Of a stretch of 64,000 nt of DNA, positions 1 to 11,295 are shown in pieces. Location: the NCBI GenBank assembly GCA_023014335.1, contig JAECYW010000005.1:186001-250000 (forward strand). The letters are read 5' to 3'. The notes under the pieces are model-generated. The model made no database searches and was not told the origin of the DNA. It worked only from the letters and a program-made list of their open reading frames with translations. The first letter of the stretch is position 1. The number at the start of each line of letters is the position of its first letter. Source of the DNA: Galerina marginata. Lineage: Eukaryota; Basidiomycota; Agaricomycetes; Agaricales; Galerinaceae. The translations under genes and the position numbers were made by a program.

Positions 1-29
<29 letters not shown>
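1..29. repeat. Homopolymer A run at window edge
   Basis: The window opens with 29 consecutive A residues. It may be the tail of a retroposed element lying outside the window, or an assembly edge. Nothing else identifies it. Confidence 0.5.
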
Positions 30-33
<4 letters not shown>

Positions 34-42
34 CTCTCATTA

Positions 43-545
43 GCCTTACCTCAATAATCAAAGAATACATATAGGCACTTGGCCGGCTATAAGCCGCCAA
101 GTGCTCTTTCCCACTACTCAAAAGCGCAGCGTGTGTTACACCAAGCCTAGCAATCATTGGTCGAGTTTAAGTTACAAACTTACCCAAGTCCAATGAGCGC
201 GCCCAAGGCCTCTGGTACACGTAAGCAAAACATATACGGCAGTTCCGTCTTTGAGACGAACCGTGATGCCGATCAACCTGATCGACCTGGGGGATAAAAT
301 TTTTGCGTGCAAAGACTTGCCACTCTTTGCTCTCGCACTCACTGTCCCCCAGTACCAGAGGCACCTTTTAGATTTCTTTATTACCCACCCACCTCATCCC
401 CTTCTTTACAGTATATTATTTGGTAGTGCCTTACCTCAATAATCAAATAATACATATAGGCACTTGGCCGGCTATAAGCCGCCAAGTGCTCTTTCCCACT
501 ACTCAAAAGCGCAGCGTGTGTTACACCAAGCCTAGCAATCATTGG
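43..545. repeat. Pair of 118-bp direct repeats
   Basis: Positions 43-160 and 428-545 are the same 118-bp sequence; I see a single mismatch. Each copy contains a short hairpin: CACTTGGC and GCCAAGTG-type arms around a central ATA (about 77-104 and 462-489). The 267 bp between the copies shows no convincing coding region. The arrangement could be a very short terminal-repeat element or a local duplication. No clear TG...CA ends, primer-binding site or target duplication were found, so the class is not assigned. Confidence 0.7.
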
Positions 546-1586
546 AGGCGCGTTCTGTAGTCTTCACGTGATCGGTGGCACATTCACCTCCGCATCTCAG
601 GTTTATTCCAACTTCATCTTTCACCTCAACTTCAAGTTCCATGTTTGCTAGCTTTCCTCGAGAAAACACTCCTTCGCAGTCCCGTTGTAAATGCGGCTAC
701 TGACTGGGCAGACACGGACGCCGTTCTTATCAGTGGTCCTCAAGATGCAATAACCACATCTCCAACGGGAGTCCTACCAAACCTACCGACTCTCATGCCA
801 TGACAACTCCACCTGATGCCATTGCTCACGCCCCTTTGGTTGCGGCACTGGCGGAGCAGTCGCGGTTGCGCCTTTGACGGTCTCTGGTCCCTGGTCCCCG
901 CTTCCGACATCGATGTCTAATGCCACTACTGTGCTACATATCCCTCCCAATCCCTAACGTCAATCCTAACTCGTCACGAACGGCTCGTGGATAAAGCGCA
1001 AGCAAACCGACGCAGATACTAGGGAACGGAGCGGGGCCGCGGCAAGAAGAAAGGAGGCGAGAAAGGAGGGTGGTGGTAATATGACGACAGGGACGGTAGA
1101 CCTGTCGACAAACTTGGAAACCCAGTCCATGTCGATGAGGCTCGTTTACCAATTTTGAACAAGGTCGGAACCCCATTCTATGTCGACTTCGAGGGTGACC
1201 CGATCTTATCGTAAATTCGTCATAATCAGGTCAGTTTGATTTAAAGATCTTGTTTGTTTAAACCATATGCTTCCCTCCTCGTTTATCCTACCCACCTTGA
1301 CAACCCCGACCGTTTAAGCTGGTCGCTCCTCGTTTATCCCACCCACCTTGATTACCCCGATTGTTTAAACTGTTTCAACAATCCCCGTTTAAACTATCAA
1401 TGAGTTGTTTATAACCACCTATTCCCAATACAAATAGATTTCCAAAGATAGCTGGCTCTGGTTGATCGCGTTCAGTTTAACTAAACATTTCCTACGACAA
1501 GGCATAGATTACACCCAGTTTCTACGATAGCGAAGTTTAGATAAACTAAACGAGTGTCAACATGGCCCCAGGTTTAATCAAAATCC
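546..1586. other. Non-coding region upstream of the transposase-like gene
   Basis: No supported gene. Positions 1275-1321 and 1326-1372 are two diverged copies of a 47-bp unit beginning CTCCTCGTTTATCC. Between about 1240 and 1550 the motif GTTTAAAC/AGTTTAAAC occurs repeatedly in both orientations. Clustered short motifs like this are common in the subterminal regions of DNA transposons, so this may be the left end of an element carrying the gene at 1587-5793. No terminal inverted repeat was identified. Confidence 0.4.
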
Positions 1587-4500
1587 ATGGAGATTTTTAG
1601 CGACCTCCACAACCACAGCATTATTATGGGCGCGCGGCACCGTTCTGCAGATGGTGCACATGAGAAGACACCCTGGAGCTACTTAGGACCTGCGGGCATG
1701 TACGCGGCACTCACCAAGAAAACCGAGGAAGTAAAGCGTTTGAAGTTACAAGCCCTCAATACACTGCGTATGATCAGTGTCCGAAATCAACACCTCGACG
1801 CATGGAAGCGGCTCTCCATGGCTATCAGCCAGGAGAATATTCCTCGTATACGCAGCCTTCTTGCCACAGCGCATCGCGCTGGATCCAGCGTATTTTCTAT
1901 GATCGAAAAAGTCAGCAAAGCTGCACGACGAGTCTACAGTCCTCGTGGCTACGCTGAAGCAGATTACAAGCTTGCCTACCTCATTTACAAGATCGGAGGA
2001 CGTTCCGCCGCAAACATTGCTCATAAAGCCTTGGGAATCCCCTCAATTGATACATCGAAGGAACATATTGCTACTTCACCTCTTGTCTCATCGCCAAAAT
2101 TTCCAACGCATACTGAATTACATTCAAATGTCTCCCTCTGCTATCCTGCCCCACCACCAACTTGGTCGACTCAAGAAGGTCGCAAAGTCATCAAGGGAAT
2201 GATAATGCAGGTCGACGAACTTAAAATCCAAGAGAGATTACGCTGGGACCCCCGATCAAACCAAATTCTTGGGGTGTGCCGCGAGCACAGCACCGGAAAG
2301 TGTTCACTAGATTTTCGATCAATTCATCAGGCAGACGAGGTCCTCGGGTGTTTGAAAAGTAAGACTGTACATCTTGCCACCGAAGTAAGTGCTAATGCTG
2401 ATGAACTGGTTTTAAACTTACCAACAATTCAGGCTACAGTAATTGGAGCATCCATTCTCTCCAAAGATCCCAACGAATACACCACCAAAGCGTTCGCAAT
2501 ATCTGGAAGCTGCAAACAAGAGTCAGTAACTCAGCAAGAAAAATTGTTGCGAGATGCAAGCGAAGCATTGAAAGAGAATCAAACACTTGCCAACTACTGT
2601 CGCTTATACTGCCTCGGTTCAGATGGCGACTCTCGCCGTCGACGCGCATTGATAGCGATAACTCTCTGCCGCGAACTCGACTGCGACTCATATATCTATC
2701 CAATCCTGTCTCAATTGCTGTTATTCAACTTAAAGTGTGGAGTTGACGATCTTACCTCAGATTTTGACTGGAAACACGTCCTCAAACGCTTCCGTAACAC
2801 CTTGCTGCGACAAAAGGGATTTTCGATTGATGGAGTAGCAATCAGCAACTCAGTTCTAAAAGTCCACCTTATTGCGAATGGGATGTCATCGACAACTGCT
2901 GATACAATATTAGCGCCGAATGACAAACAGGACGTGGTACTCATGATAAAACTCTTACATGCCATCGCTCTACTTCCCCTGTCACATCCTGAAGATCGAC
3001 CACTTGTCGAGAAAACCCGCCGCATACTTCGCCTCCTGGGACGTGTATATTGGAATCTCCTGGAAGCATACATGGACGTCAGGCTCTCATTGAATGAACA
3101 ACTTGATCATCTCAGCGCGGCAGCTCACCTGATTCTGGCTATCTATAACACCGACAAAGGCGAATTCATACCTGTCCAGACATGTTTTGACGTCATGTCG
3201 ATGATCAAGAACATTTATTTCTGCGTCGCGAAGACACAGGTAGACGATCCGGATGGCGAGTTCTGGATAATTCTTCTCGGAACAGATGGCCTGGAGAAGG
3301 TCTTTGGGAAAGTGCGGACAATGGTGGGCAACGATACTAATGCAGACCAGCTTCAACTCACCAATCGGATTGACGGCGCTGTGAAATGCGTCAATATTCT
3401 TGAAGAGCATCCGGAATGGGGTGGTCAATCCCGCCGCCTATCAGTAAAGCCCCTTCCAAACGATGCGACGGAAGTATCAAGCAAATACGACCACATCAGT
3501 CCGAAGGCTTGGATAGGCGACGTCCATGTTGCCACCGTGGCCCTTGATGGGTGTTGGTCTTCTGGACGGAGATCTGCTGAAGCGGCTCTGGAAGACGCTG
3601 GCGTAAATGCACCATTTGAAAGGATGGAGAGTGTTGGTGGCTTTGACATTCTATGTCCGTTTGGCAGCTCCAAGATGATGCTAGCAGATGGAAAACTAGC
3701 AGCGGGTGAGCGAGAGGAATCAGAAGAAGAGAGAGACGACACGCAACTTTCGGATGCCACGTTCTTGCCTCCTAGTCCAGGGATTCCACGGAGCCCAGAG
3801 ACATCCGAGTCAACGGCTGACACTCTTGGTTCTCGTGATCACGTTGATCCGATAAGTCTGGACGATGAGCTCGAGCCTGACTTCGACGATGTTACAGGGC
3901 TCGCAGATGCTTCAAATTTGGGCAATCAGCCTCCACCGTATGATCCATGGGTACTTGTTGATGGGAAGAAAGTTCACAAGGCCACCATTCTCCGACTCTA
4001 TTCCAACCCTTTCGCAGTTTCCGACTCAAAGGATCGTCTTAAGCGCGTTCGAGGATTTTCACAGTATAATGAAACATCACCGCCCAACAACACAGGCTCC
4101 TCCGAAACCTCTCCGTTGACTGTTGCATCCGATGGCAATAACCCCGACATTATTTGTGTCCAAGACCCCATTCTAACTCTGGTACGCTGCAATAAGCAGA
4201 TATTTTTGGCTCTTATCCAGATCACCGGCATTCGTTACAATTCTACAATGGTCGAAACCCTACCGGCTCGGTACTTGCACGAGCCCAATGTTCGTCTTAG
4301 TGGGCAGGTTATGAAACTTGCCCTTCTTGATGCTTCTCATCAGCCGGATGGTCCTGACTGGGAATGGAATGGGGCATTTGAAGCCCGATCAACATTCCAA
4401 CTAGCTGAAGGAAATTGGTTTGAACTTATTAATCCAGTCATGCAGCTTGCGTCGCGAGGGCGGAATGTGGGGAAAGATACATATGCATTTCGTACTGCCG

Positions 4501-5793
4501 AACTTCGTGCGATTGCCGCATTGCTTTACCAACGTCTTGAAAACGATCTTCATCGTCTTCCAGAAGTTCCACAAACCGCGTCGTTCCCGTATCGATCTGT
4601 GGAAGGTGCGAGTTTCTTCGGATTTTAACCAAGTTGAATGCTGATAATTGTTTTTGTTACTCCGTAGGCTATGCTTGCTTTCTCTGCGAAAATGACACTG
4701 TTGATGGAGATCGTAGCCGCGAAATGGACCTCGACTCATGTTGCCTTTGCCGCAAGGTATTGTTGTCAAAACTCTCCGGCCCAGCCCTCGTTACACACAT
4801 GGGTGGCCATATCTTACATGACTTGCGGCTCAGAGACCACGTAAATCCGTGTGGTTTCTGCCTGAATACCGGATCTCTTTGCATGATTAAACTAAATGTT
4901 ACTTCTAAAGTTACGACCATCGATATGAAGGCTTCACGGTGCCCGCACTTACGAAAGATTACAGTCAAGACAGCGGCTACTTTCACGCCACGTTCGCCAT
5001 GCACAAACCACCCTCTCGTCTGCCCGCTTTGCCCAGAAAAGTCGCCAGCAGTCTGGAAATACAATTTCCGTGCACATATTGTCTCCTCACATCCTACGGC
5101 AAATCCTGACCTCTATCAACGTCTTTTCGAGTTGCAAAAGGATGAACATACCTTAATGAAAGCTCAGTTCCAGGCGGTTCCACGTCAATCCAAAACTTCG
5201 AAGCAAGTCAATGTTCTCCCTGTATCGGATGCTCATAGTTCGAGATTGGCATTGCGGTAAGCTTGGAAATTCGAGATTTAAGTTAATGTGCTTACCTCAG
5301 GCTGCGATTTAGTGAGACATCAGGACCAATGGACGTTGACGAGGACCAACAAGAAGCTGATGAGGATGAAATTAGCGAGGAGGAGGACGGTGATCACGAT
5401 GAAGAGATGGTACCACTCACAAATGACCCAAATGAACCCCGGCCCTCCATAGTAATGGCACCACCCGACTTGCTTTCACGGCCTCGCAAGCGGAGAGGTG
5501 CCCCAAATGAAGTCGACGGCGACGACGAAAACCCCATGTGTGCCGATGACGGATGCGAAACAACAATTGAAAAGGTTGACCTGCTGCGATGCGATGCACC
5601 AGGGTGTGAGTTGACGGTAAGTGGATCTCAAATCTAACAGATTTACATGCCAGACTTACTTTCTATTGCTTAGTATCACTTGTCATGCCAGGGTCTTCTT
5701 GAGAAGCCAAGTGGAGGTTGGTTTTGCGACGATGAATGCAAGAAGAATGCGGGCTGGAGAGTGGGGAGTAGAAAGCGCCGCAAGAAGGACTGA
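1587..5793 (+). CDS. P-element/THAP9-like transposase-related protein with C-terminal PHD-like finger
   Basis: Four-exon model: 1587-4605, 4668-5256, 5301-5616, 5674-5793. All junctions are GT...AG, frames join exactly, and it predicts 1,347 aa. The core resembles P-element-superfamily transposases. VDELKIQERLRWD gives a candidate first aspartate, D210. LGSDGDSRRRR gives D346. GTDGLEKVFGKVR gives E570 and resembles the LENFFG...R block of P/THAP9 proteins. From memory, the D346-E570 spacing is close to that of the P transposase. An acidic linker (about 700-780) is followed by a C/H-rich region (about 1,007-1,160). The C-terminal end reads C..C, C..C, H..C, W.C..C, as in a PHD finger, then a basic tail (GSRKRRKKD). 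No stop or frameshift is visible. It could be an active element gene or a domesticated one. The start codon is the first in frame; further 5' exons cannot be excluded. Confidence 0.7.
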
Positions 5794-5932
5794 GGTTACG
5801 ATGACTAATATACATTTGTCATCAGGAACATGTCCAAATTAGGAAGGAGGGGGGGGGGGAGGGCTTGAGAATCCTTAAACGCAAAAAATAACATGATATC
5901 CCCGTTTTTTTTCTTCCCTACCCCTTGGCATC
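5794..5932. other. Short gap between transposase-like gene and MITE-like repeat
   Basis: Contains a run of ten or more G residues near 5850 and a T run near 5905. No gene seen. Confidence 0.4.
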
Positions 5933-6425
5933 GGTCCTAAGACTGCAAAAGACCGCACAAAACCGGAAAAGACCAAGACCGCGGTCTTTTGCAGTCCTAA
6001 GACCGGTCTTGGTAATAATTATTTAAAACAGGTTGTGAGCCGTATTTACATGAAAAATATTAAATATATCACTCGGTAGACTTAATTAAATACTAGTTAG
6101 CTTTAAAACAAGCCCAAGAACGTGAAAATCCGTGCAGAATTGACAAAGAAATAAAATAATTAGAAACTATCTACTGTTTTTCGAAGAATTTTACGGTTTC
6201 TACCGTAACTTTGTCAGTTTTCAACCGAATGAGACGTTCTTGGGCGCGTTTTAAAGCGTATATATTGGGGTACAAAAGACCGGTCTTAACCGATGAGACC
6301 GGTCCTCCAAGACCGGTCTTTTTGCGGTCTTTCAATCTCAAAAACCAAAAGACCGGACTGCTGGTCCGGTCTTTTTCCGGTCCAGTCCGGTCTGGTTGCG
6401 GTCTTTTCCCAGTCTTGAGACTGGA
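5933..6425. mobile_element. MITE-like non-autonomous DNA element
   Basis: The two ends are inverted copies: the left end reads AAGACTGCAAAAGACCGCA and the reverse complement of the right end reads AAGACTGGGAAAAGACCGCA. Both ends are packed with palindromic GACCGGTC/AGACCGGTCTT motifs, while the AT-rich centre (about 6010-6240) has none. Short elements with motif-rich subterminal zones fit non-autonomous hAT-type transposons. I could not find a matching 8-bp target duplication, so the exact ends are approximate. It abuts the 5' side of a gag remnant. Confidence 0.5.
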
Positions 6426-6429
6426 CTTC

Positions 6430-6818
6430 CAAACACTACATGGAAAGCAAGACAGGAAGCTGCTGCTGAGTTGCTCGTTAAAGCTCTTGACGATGATCAG
6501 CTTATTCACGTTCGTGGACTGGATTCCAAACCAGCGCTCATGTGGGAGAGACTCCGGTCTGTCCATGAGAAGACTGGAGTAACAGGCTCTGCCTCCGATC
6601 TTTGGAACCGATTCCATACTGCTACCTATACCAACCGGGCGATACCACTCCGTACCCATATCAGCACCATCCGTTCTTATGCCGAAGCCCTCGAACGACT
6701 TCACGATGATAAACCTTTGGACACCCAAATTATATCCCGCATATTCACTTCACTTCCTTCTTCCTATTCGACCATCATTAAAATCCTGAAAATCCATGAC
6801 AATGCCAACGACATCGAC
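6430..6818 (+). pseudogene. Copia-type gag remnant, 5' part
   Basis: The open frame includes LLVKALDDDQLIHVRG, MWERLRSVHEKTG and a region ending in SLPSSYSTIIK. This is the usual core of copia-group Gag polyproteins (UBN2/gag-like). It lacks the N-terminus because a MITE-like repeat lies directly upstream, and it is cut at 6818 by the hAT insertion. The frame resumes exactly at 11296 after the hAT element and one copy of the 8-bp target duplication are removed. No protease, integrase or reverse transcriptase is present nearby, so this is a dead fragment. Confidence 0.8.
6811..6818. repeat. 8-bp target site duplication, left copy
   Basis: ACATCGAC lies immediately before the left terminal inverted repeat of the hAT element. 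The same 8 bp follow its right terminus at 11288-11295. An 8-bp duplication is the hAT signature. Confidence 0.95.
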
Positions 6819-7005
6819 TAGGGATTGGCAGGGGTAACCCTGGGGTATTCCAGAGCTACCCCTACCCATACCCCAGCAAACCCATACCCTCGCATGAGGG
6901 TATGGGTTTCGGCGGGTCAGGGTATGGGTTTTCACGGGGTCTGGGGGTACAAAAACCCGTGCGGGTCAGGTTCACGGGTTGATAGTAAATATGTACTCTA
7001 CAGTC

Positions 7006-10000
7006 CTAGATAGCATCCCAATTATCCGGCAATTCCTGCTCATCACCATCTACTTCAGGAAGAACAGCAGCAGCTTTAACATCACTGTCTTTCACATACC
7101 CAAGGAGACTCCAAACCCCGAGGCACAAAAGCGCTCGCGTCGACTGGACCGAAAGCCGACTACGGACATGGGACAATAAAAGGCGTCCCTGACTAAATGT
7201 TCGTTCAACGTCGACTGACGTCGCTAAAAAAAATAGTGAGGACAGGGTAATATAACACAACAGAAGACGTACCGGGGATGGATAGATAGTCAAGCGCCAT
7301 GCGGTGAAGGCGAGGGAATACGTGCTTATGCTCATACCACCAGAGCAGCGCATCTTCGATGTGTTCGGGTTCAGTACTCAAGTATTTTGCGAGCTCATCC
7401 CGTACAGCCGGCGCTTCTGGGGGCTGAAGTGCCGGAAGGTTGTCGAAGATGTTTTTCGATGTTGTAGTCTTCAACTGAGTAATAAAAATCGTAAGGTTCG
7501 TAAAATCGGCTTCAGAAAGGAACAAAAAACCTTGGTAGGAGCAGGAGCTGCCCAATCCGCATCCAAAGAAGCATACGATCTGTCAAATTCGGTTTGAACA
7601 ATCGCCTTTGCCTCATCGATCCAATCCGCCTGCCATCCAGCCTTCTCGAAATACTTGAGCTTGTGACGAGGGTGGAGGACTGGATATTAAATAGATATGT
7701 ATCAGATTATGTATGTTATCGAGAGAGGATTACTGAGGTACATACCCATTGCAATCCGGAACACCTCGGACTGGTCGGTTTTGCTATAATAACGGTTTAA
7801 TGTACGTTTACCGATTGCGAGTGCTGCTTTGATGGCCACGGAGTACGCGTCTGAGCTTGCAGCCGTTGCGAGGTGCGCATCAATGTGATCCATGGCCGGA
7901 ATTACCGTCGCAATATTAGGCGTACTGCGAGAGAAGAACAATGTTGCGTCCTTAAAGATCTAAAGAATTGTTGAAGTCAATATGGAGACGCACTCAATTG
8001 AAAGAATAACTCACCTTCAAGACGTCCCGCAGCTGCTCTCCGATCTTCCAGTCCTCCTCACTTAGCTCGTACTGTCTGAGTTTCATGGCACGATCGCCCA
8101 TGATAGTGTTGAGGGCCACGCGATGCTCAACTGCGAAGTCAAGCATGTCGAAAGTCGAGTTCCAACGGGTACGGACGTCTCGAGGCATCATTCGAGCAGC
8201 AACCTCGAGGTCTTCGAGTACCGAAAACCATCTTGGAAGGATAAGCGTAGTCGAATTCTTGATAGCAAATGCCGCTTTGCGAAGCTGATAAACGAAGAAA
8301 TAAACAAGTTATTACTTAATTCGGCAAGGTAACGTTCTCTCACCTTTGTTAACAACAGTCGCACGGGCTTAACACTTTCCTCCAACTCCTCCAACTCCTC
8401 CTCACTCATCATCTCACGTTCGTCGACCCATCCCTCAACGTTATCGGTGTCTCCACCCTCGCCATCGTCAGTGAGATCGGATTTGGCTTCCTCGGTCTCG
8501 ATATCGCCAGCCAGCTTCAAGAGCTCCTCCGTGGCATCGTCAAGAATCGCATCGGCCTTTGCTTCAGGTATGTCAAATTGCTTGATGATGCTCTTTACAA
8601 CGAGGTTTAACACGTGCGTGAAGCAGCGCGTCTGGTTAGCCGCTCCCGGAAAGTCCTCGAGGAGGTCCTTGAGTTCATCGAACATGGCATCGTTGTTGGT
8701 TGCGTTATCACACGTAATCGAGAGGATCTAGGGAAGTAGGTCAGTTATACACTCATTTTTCTTTATTGTTATCACTTGAATGCTCTTACCTTATCACTTA
8801 TACCGAAGTCTTTGAGGATCTGCGCAAACGCGGCTGCAAGATTTAGGCCCGAGTGTGAATGCGCGACTTCAAGAAGGTCGAGAAGCATTGAGGCGGGGAC
8901 GCCTTTGACCTCGAAGTGAACGGTTACAGCAATGTAGGCCTTGTTGTTGGGAGAAGTCCATGCATCGGTAGCAAAGTTGAGGGCACCCTCATGCTCCTGA
9001 TGGTTTTGCAAGTAAGTAGACTGCTAGTTGCATCATCGATAACTAATAAAATTTTACCTGAAGCATCTTTGCGAGACGCTTTCGAACAGTGACGAACACG
9101 GTCTTGACATCGCGTGACACCGTTTCAGGCGAGGGCAGATAGTATTCAGGTCGTCCTGTTTTCATAAGCGACCTGAATGCGCGATCTTTGACGATTTGAA
9201 AGGGTCGTTTATTCTCAGATACCCAACGGACAATTTCGGCTCTACAGAATTTGGTTAGTGGGAAAAAGTTAGAAGGTATGATTCTACCTTGTTTCGGTCT
9301 TTGTGTGTTGACGGTGCGAATAGGACACTTTCCCTTTTCCAATCCTTTCAAACTCGGCCGTTATCGATCCGTCCCGCAACTTCGACTTCGCCAGAATCTC
9401 CCGTGCTCCAGCCAGGTCCTTTGTCGCATCCGCCGCTGTGACTGCCTCATCACCCCAGCAAATCCTAGCATGCTTCCGCATGTTACTAGTTGATCTCGCA
9501 TCACTAGTGTCAAGATACCGGCGGACATCGCGCCCGTTCTTCCCTTTGCAGCGGCTAGCTCCGCACTCGAAGACGTGGTATCGTCGGCTTTCCTTGTACT
9601 CGATTCGAGGGACCTTTCGGAAGAAGACATAGATAGGTGAGGTCCATTCTTTCGAGAGTCGCTCTGTTTAAGAATTAGCCTCGGTTTGCAGACAAAGGAC
9701 AGGAACGAACTTAGCTCTGCCTCCGCGTCTTCCTCCGCCGCCTCGTCATCATCTACTATGATCACTGAACATGCTTCCTCGCCGTTATCTTCATCATCAC
9801 TTCCATCAGCTGCCTCGAGGATGTGTTGGGGATTACGTGGCGGGTTTGAGCGAGGGCGATCGCGGTCGTCAAGAACTTCTTCAATCTCAGGTGATTGTGT
9901 TCGCGTTCGTGCAGTCTTCGCGGATGGTCCAGGCTGTGCAGGCTTCGCGGATTGCGAAGGCTTTGTGGGTGGACGAGTACCTTTTGCCGGAGCTGTCTTC

Positions 10001-10182
10001 TCCGTAGTTGGTCTCGTTGGAGCGGAGGTGGTGGGTGCAGCCTTCTGCGTCTTGGGTTTTTTCTTAACCAGCATAATAGGTTTGCCATTATCGTCGAGTG
10101 GGGCGGTCCTTTTGCGGTCTGGGCGACCTTCGAGAATTGGTTCGGTAGGGTGCGTAGGCATCGTTGTTGAGATTGAACACAC
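7006..10182 (-). CDS. hAT transposase, 10 exons, apparently intact
   Basis: Model: complement of 7006-7223, 7273-7474, 7531-7679, 7746-7959, 8015-8284, 8344-8727, 8790-8996, 9058-9241, 9288-9663, 9711-10182. Every intron (46-66 nt) has GT...AG ends and the phases close to give 891 aa. Order of features: a disordered basic/Pro/Thr-rich N-terminus; a BED-type zinc finger (about 178-215, FECGASRC ... RKHARICW); the catalytic core with D355 (NFATDAWTS), D420 (SITCDNATNND) and the CFTHVLNL motif; TRWNSTFDML; and the C-terminal dimerisation region (DELAKYLSTE, WW..H...FP, TSVDVERTFSQGR) carrying E826. All three DDE residues are present. Start may instead be the methionine at 10164, six residues in. 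This is the autonomous-type gene of the surrounding element. Confidence 0.93.
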
Positions 10183-10361
10183 GAAGCTGACCTTGTCGTA
10201 GGGATGAAATATCTATTGTGACCGTCCGATTTGCTACACATGTGGGTGCGGCTCCGATATAGTGAGCTTGTGTTTAACTGTGCTATCGGTTACTGATGCG
10301 CCGATGAAACAGGAGGTAGATACAGAGAAAAGGACCGAAAGACGTTAAATACCTCAACGGT

Positions 10362-10851
10362 ATGGCGCCCACTACCCACGTTCTTACACCACTCATGTCT
10401 GACCCAGCTCCTCGCGTTGTTCAAACGCGCTGCTACTCTCATGTTGTCCATCTTGTTTACCAACAAATATTGCATCAAGACCCGTACGTACAAGCTGTGT
10501 TGATGCATTCAGAGGACTTCATTCGTGTAAGCTGCCCTCAGTTAGCCTAACGTTTATTTATTTACTCATTTACCTATTCAAGATCTTGCAATTAAACACT
10601 GTCGAAGATTTGGATGAGGACTTGGTCTCGGATGAGGATCTTCCAGCTCTCGAGAGTGTCGAGGACGAGGAGTATTTGACTGCTTTCGGAGTATGTATGA
10701 CAGGCACCTCACTATTTTTTAAATACTTACTCTTCTTCTCAAACAGGCTGATAGTTTCGCCCAGTTTAATTTAACGGTCAACATCTCGTTTGACACCTGG
10801 TCATCTGGGAATGCCGATGCCTGGTTTGGTGATGTTATGCATGTAGAATAG
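10362..10851 (+). CDS. Small second gene inside the hAT element
   Basis: Three exons (10362-10526, 10583-10690, 10747-10851), all phase 0 with good GT...AG signals, predict 125 aa. Exon 1 has RCYSHVVHLVYQQ, which resembles the CFTHVLNLV motif of the neighbouring transposase. Exon 2 is strongly acidic. Exon 3 has FDTWSSGNADAW, which resembles the first catalytic block (DAWTS.N) of hAT transposases. The two motifs are in the reverse order of a normal transposase. It lies divergent from the transposase. It could be a rearranged transposase fragment captured as an accessory gene or simply a decayed internal duplication. Function unknown. Confidence 0.5.
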
Positions 10852-11063
10852 TTTGTTGATAAGGCTACTCGTACTTGTTGACATCTGTACTGTGCATAGA
10901 TATTTTCAAGTTACCGAGTTCGCGCGCCGTATGATGATCCTAGCATTTTTACTGACACGTGGGGTGTAGCTTATGGTGCATAGGTCTGCAGGCATAGCCG
11001 CCGAGTCCCTGGCGCTTTCTGACCCGCCCACCCATGGCTGGGGTATGGGTTTTGGGAGGGTAA

Positions 11064-11121
11064 ACGAAGCTTTTCTTACCGGAGGCGTTTTAAAAAGTGC
11101 CTCCGCTAAGAAAAGCTTCGT
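11064..11121. repeat. Strong hairpin in hAT right subterminal region
   Basis: Arms 11064-11086 and 11099-11121 (23 bp, one mismatch, beginning ACGAAGCTTTTCTTA) face each other around a 12-nt loop. It sits inside the motif-rich right end of the hAT element. Possible roles include a transposase-binding structure or a transcript-end structure; the sequence alone does not decide. Confidence 0.85.
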
Positions 11122-11287
11122 GTGAAACTCACGTTGGCGTTGATTAAGCGCCACCTCAGCGCCTGACCCGCTAACCCCTGTCACGGGTATGGGTTTTTGT
11201 AGGGTATGAAAACACAGACCCGTACCCGTACCCTGACAAAACCCGCACCCCAACCCGCGCGGGTCGCTTTACCCGTGACAATCCCTA

Positions 11288-11295
11288 ACATCGAC
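11288..11295. repeat. 8-bp target site duplication, right copy
   Basis: ACATCGAC directly follows the right terminus of the hAT element and equals the copy at 6811-6818. Confidence 0.95.

Larger units (their letters stand above)
6819..11287. mobile_element. Complete hAT-family DNA transposon, 4,469 bp
   Basis: The left terminus TAGGGATTGGCAGGGGTAA pairs with the reverse complement of the right terminus, TAGGGATTGTCACGGGTAA. The element is flanked by an exact 8-bp duplication (ACATCGAC). Subterminal zones at about 6830-6980 and 11030-11280 are rich in GGGTATGGGT/ACCCGTACCC motifs, the expected transposase-binding-type repeats. Inside are an intact minus-strand transposase (7006-10182), a small plus-strand gene (10362-10851) and a strong hairpin (11064-11121). 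Insertion was into a copia gag remnant. Intact ends, intact duplication and an intact coding frame suggest recent, possibly autonomous activity. Confidence 0.95.

Noticed and set aside
43..545. Terminal-repeat retrotransposon in miniature
   Set aside because: The paired 118-bp repeats fit in size, but TG...CA ends, primer-binding site and target duplication are missing.
3425..3823. 132-codon minus-strand frame inside the transposase-like gene
   Set aside because: Antisense to the acidic linker of a well-supported long exon.
5933..6425. Assignment of the MITE-like repeat to the same hAT family as the 6819-11287 element
   Set aside because: The termini differ (AAGACTG versus TAGGGATTG) and no 8-bp duplication was found.
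9686..10201. 171-codon plus-strand frame within the hAT element
   Set aside because: It is antisense to exon 1 of the transposase, whose ten-exon model closes perfectly; the plus frame is low-complexity Ser-rich.
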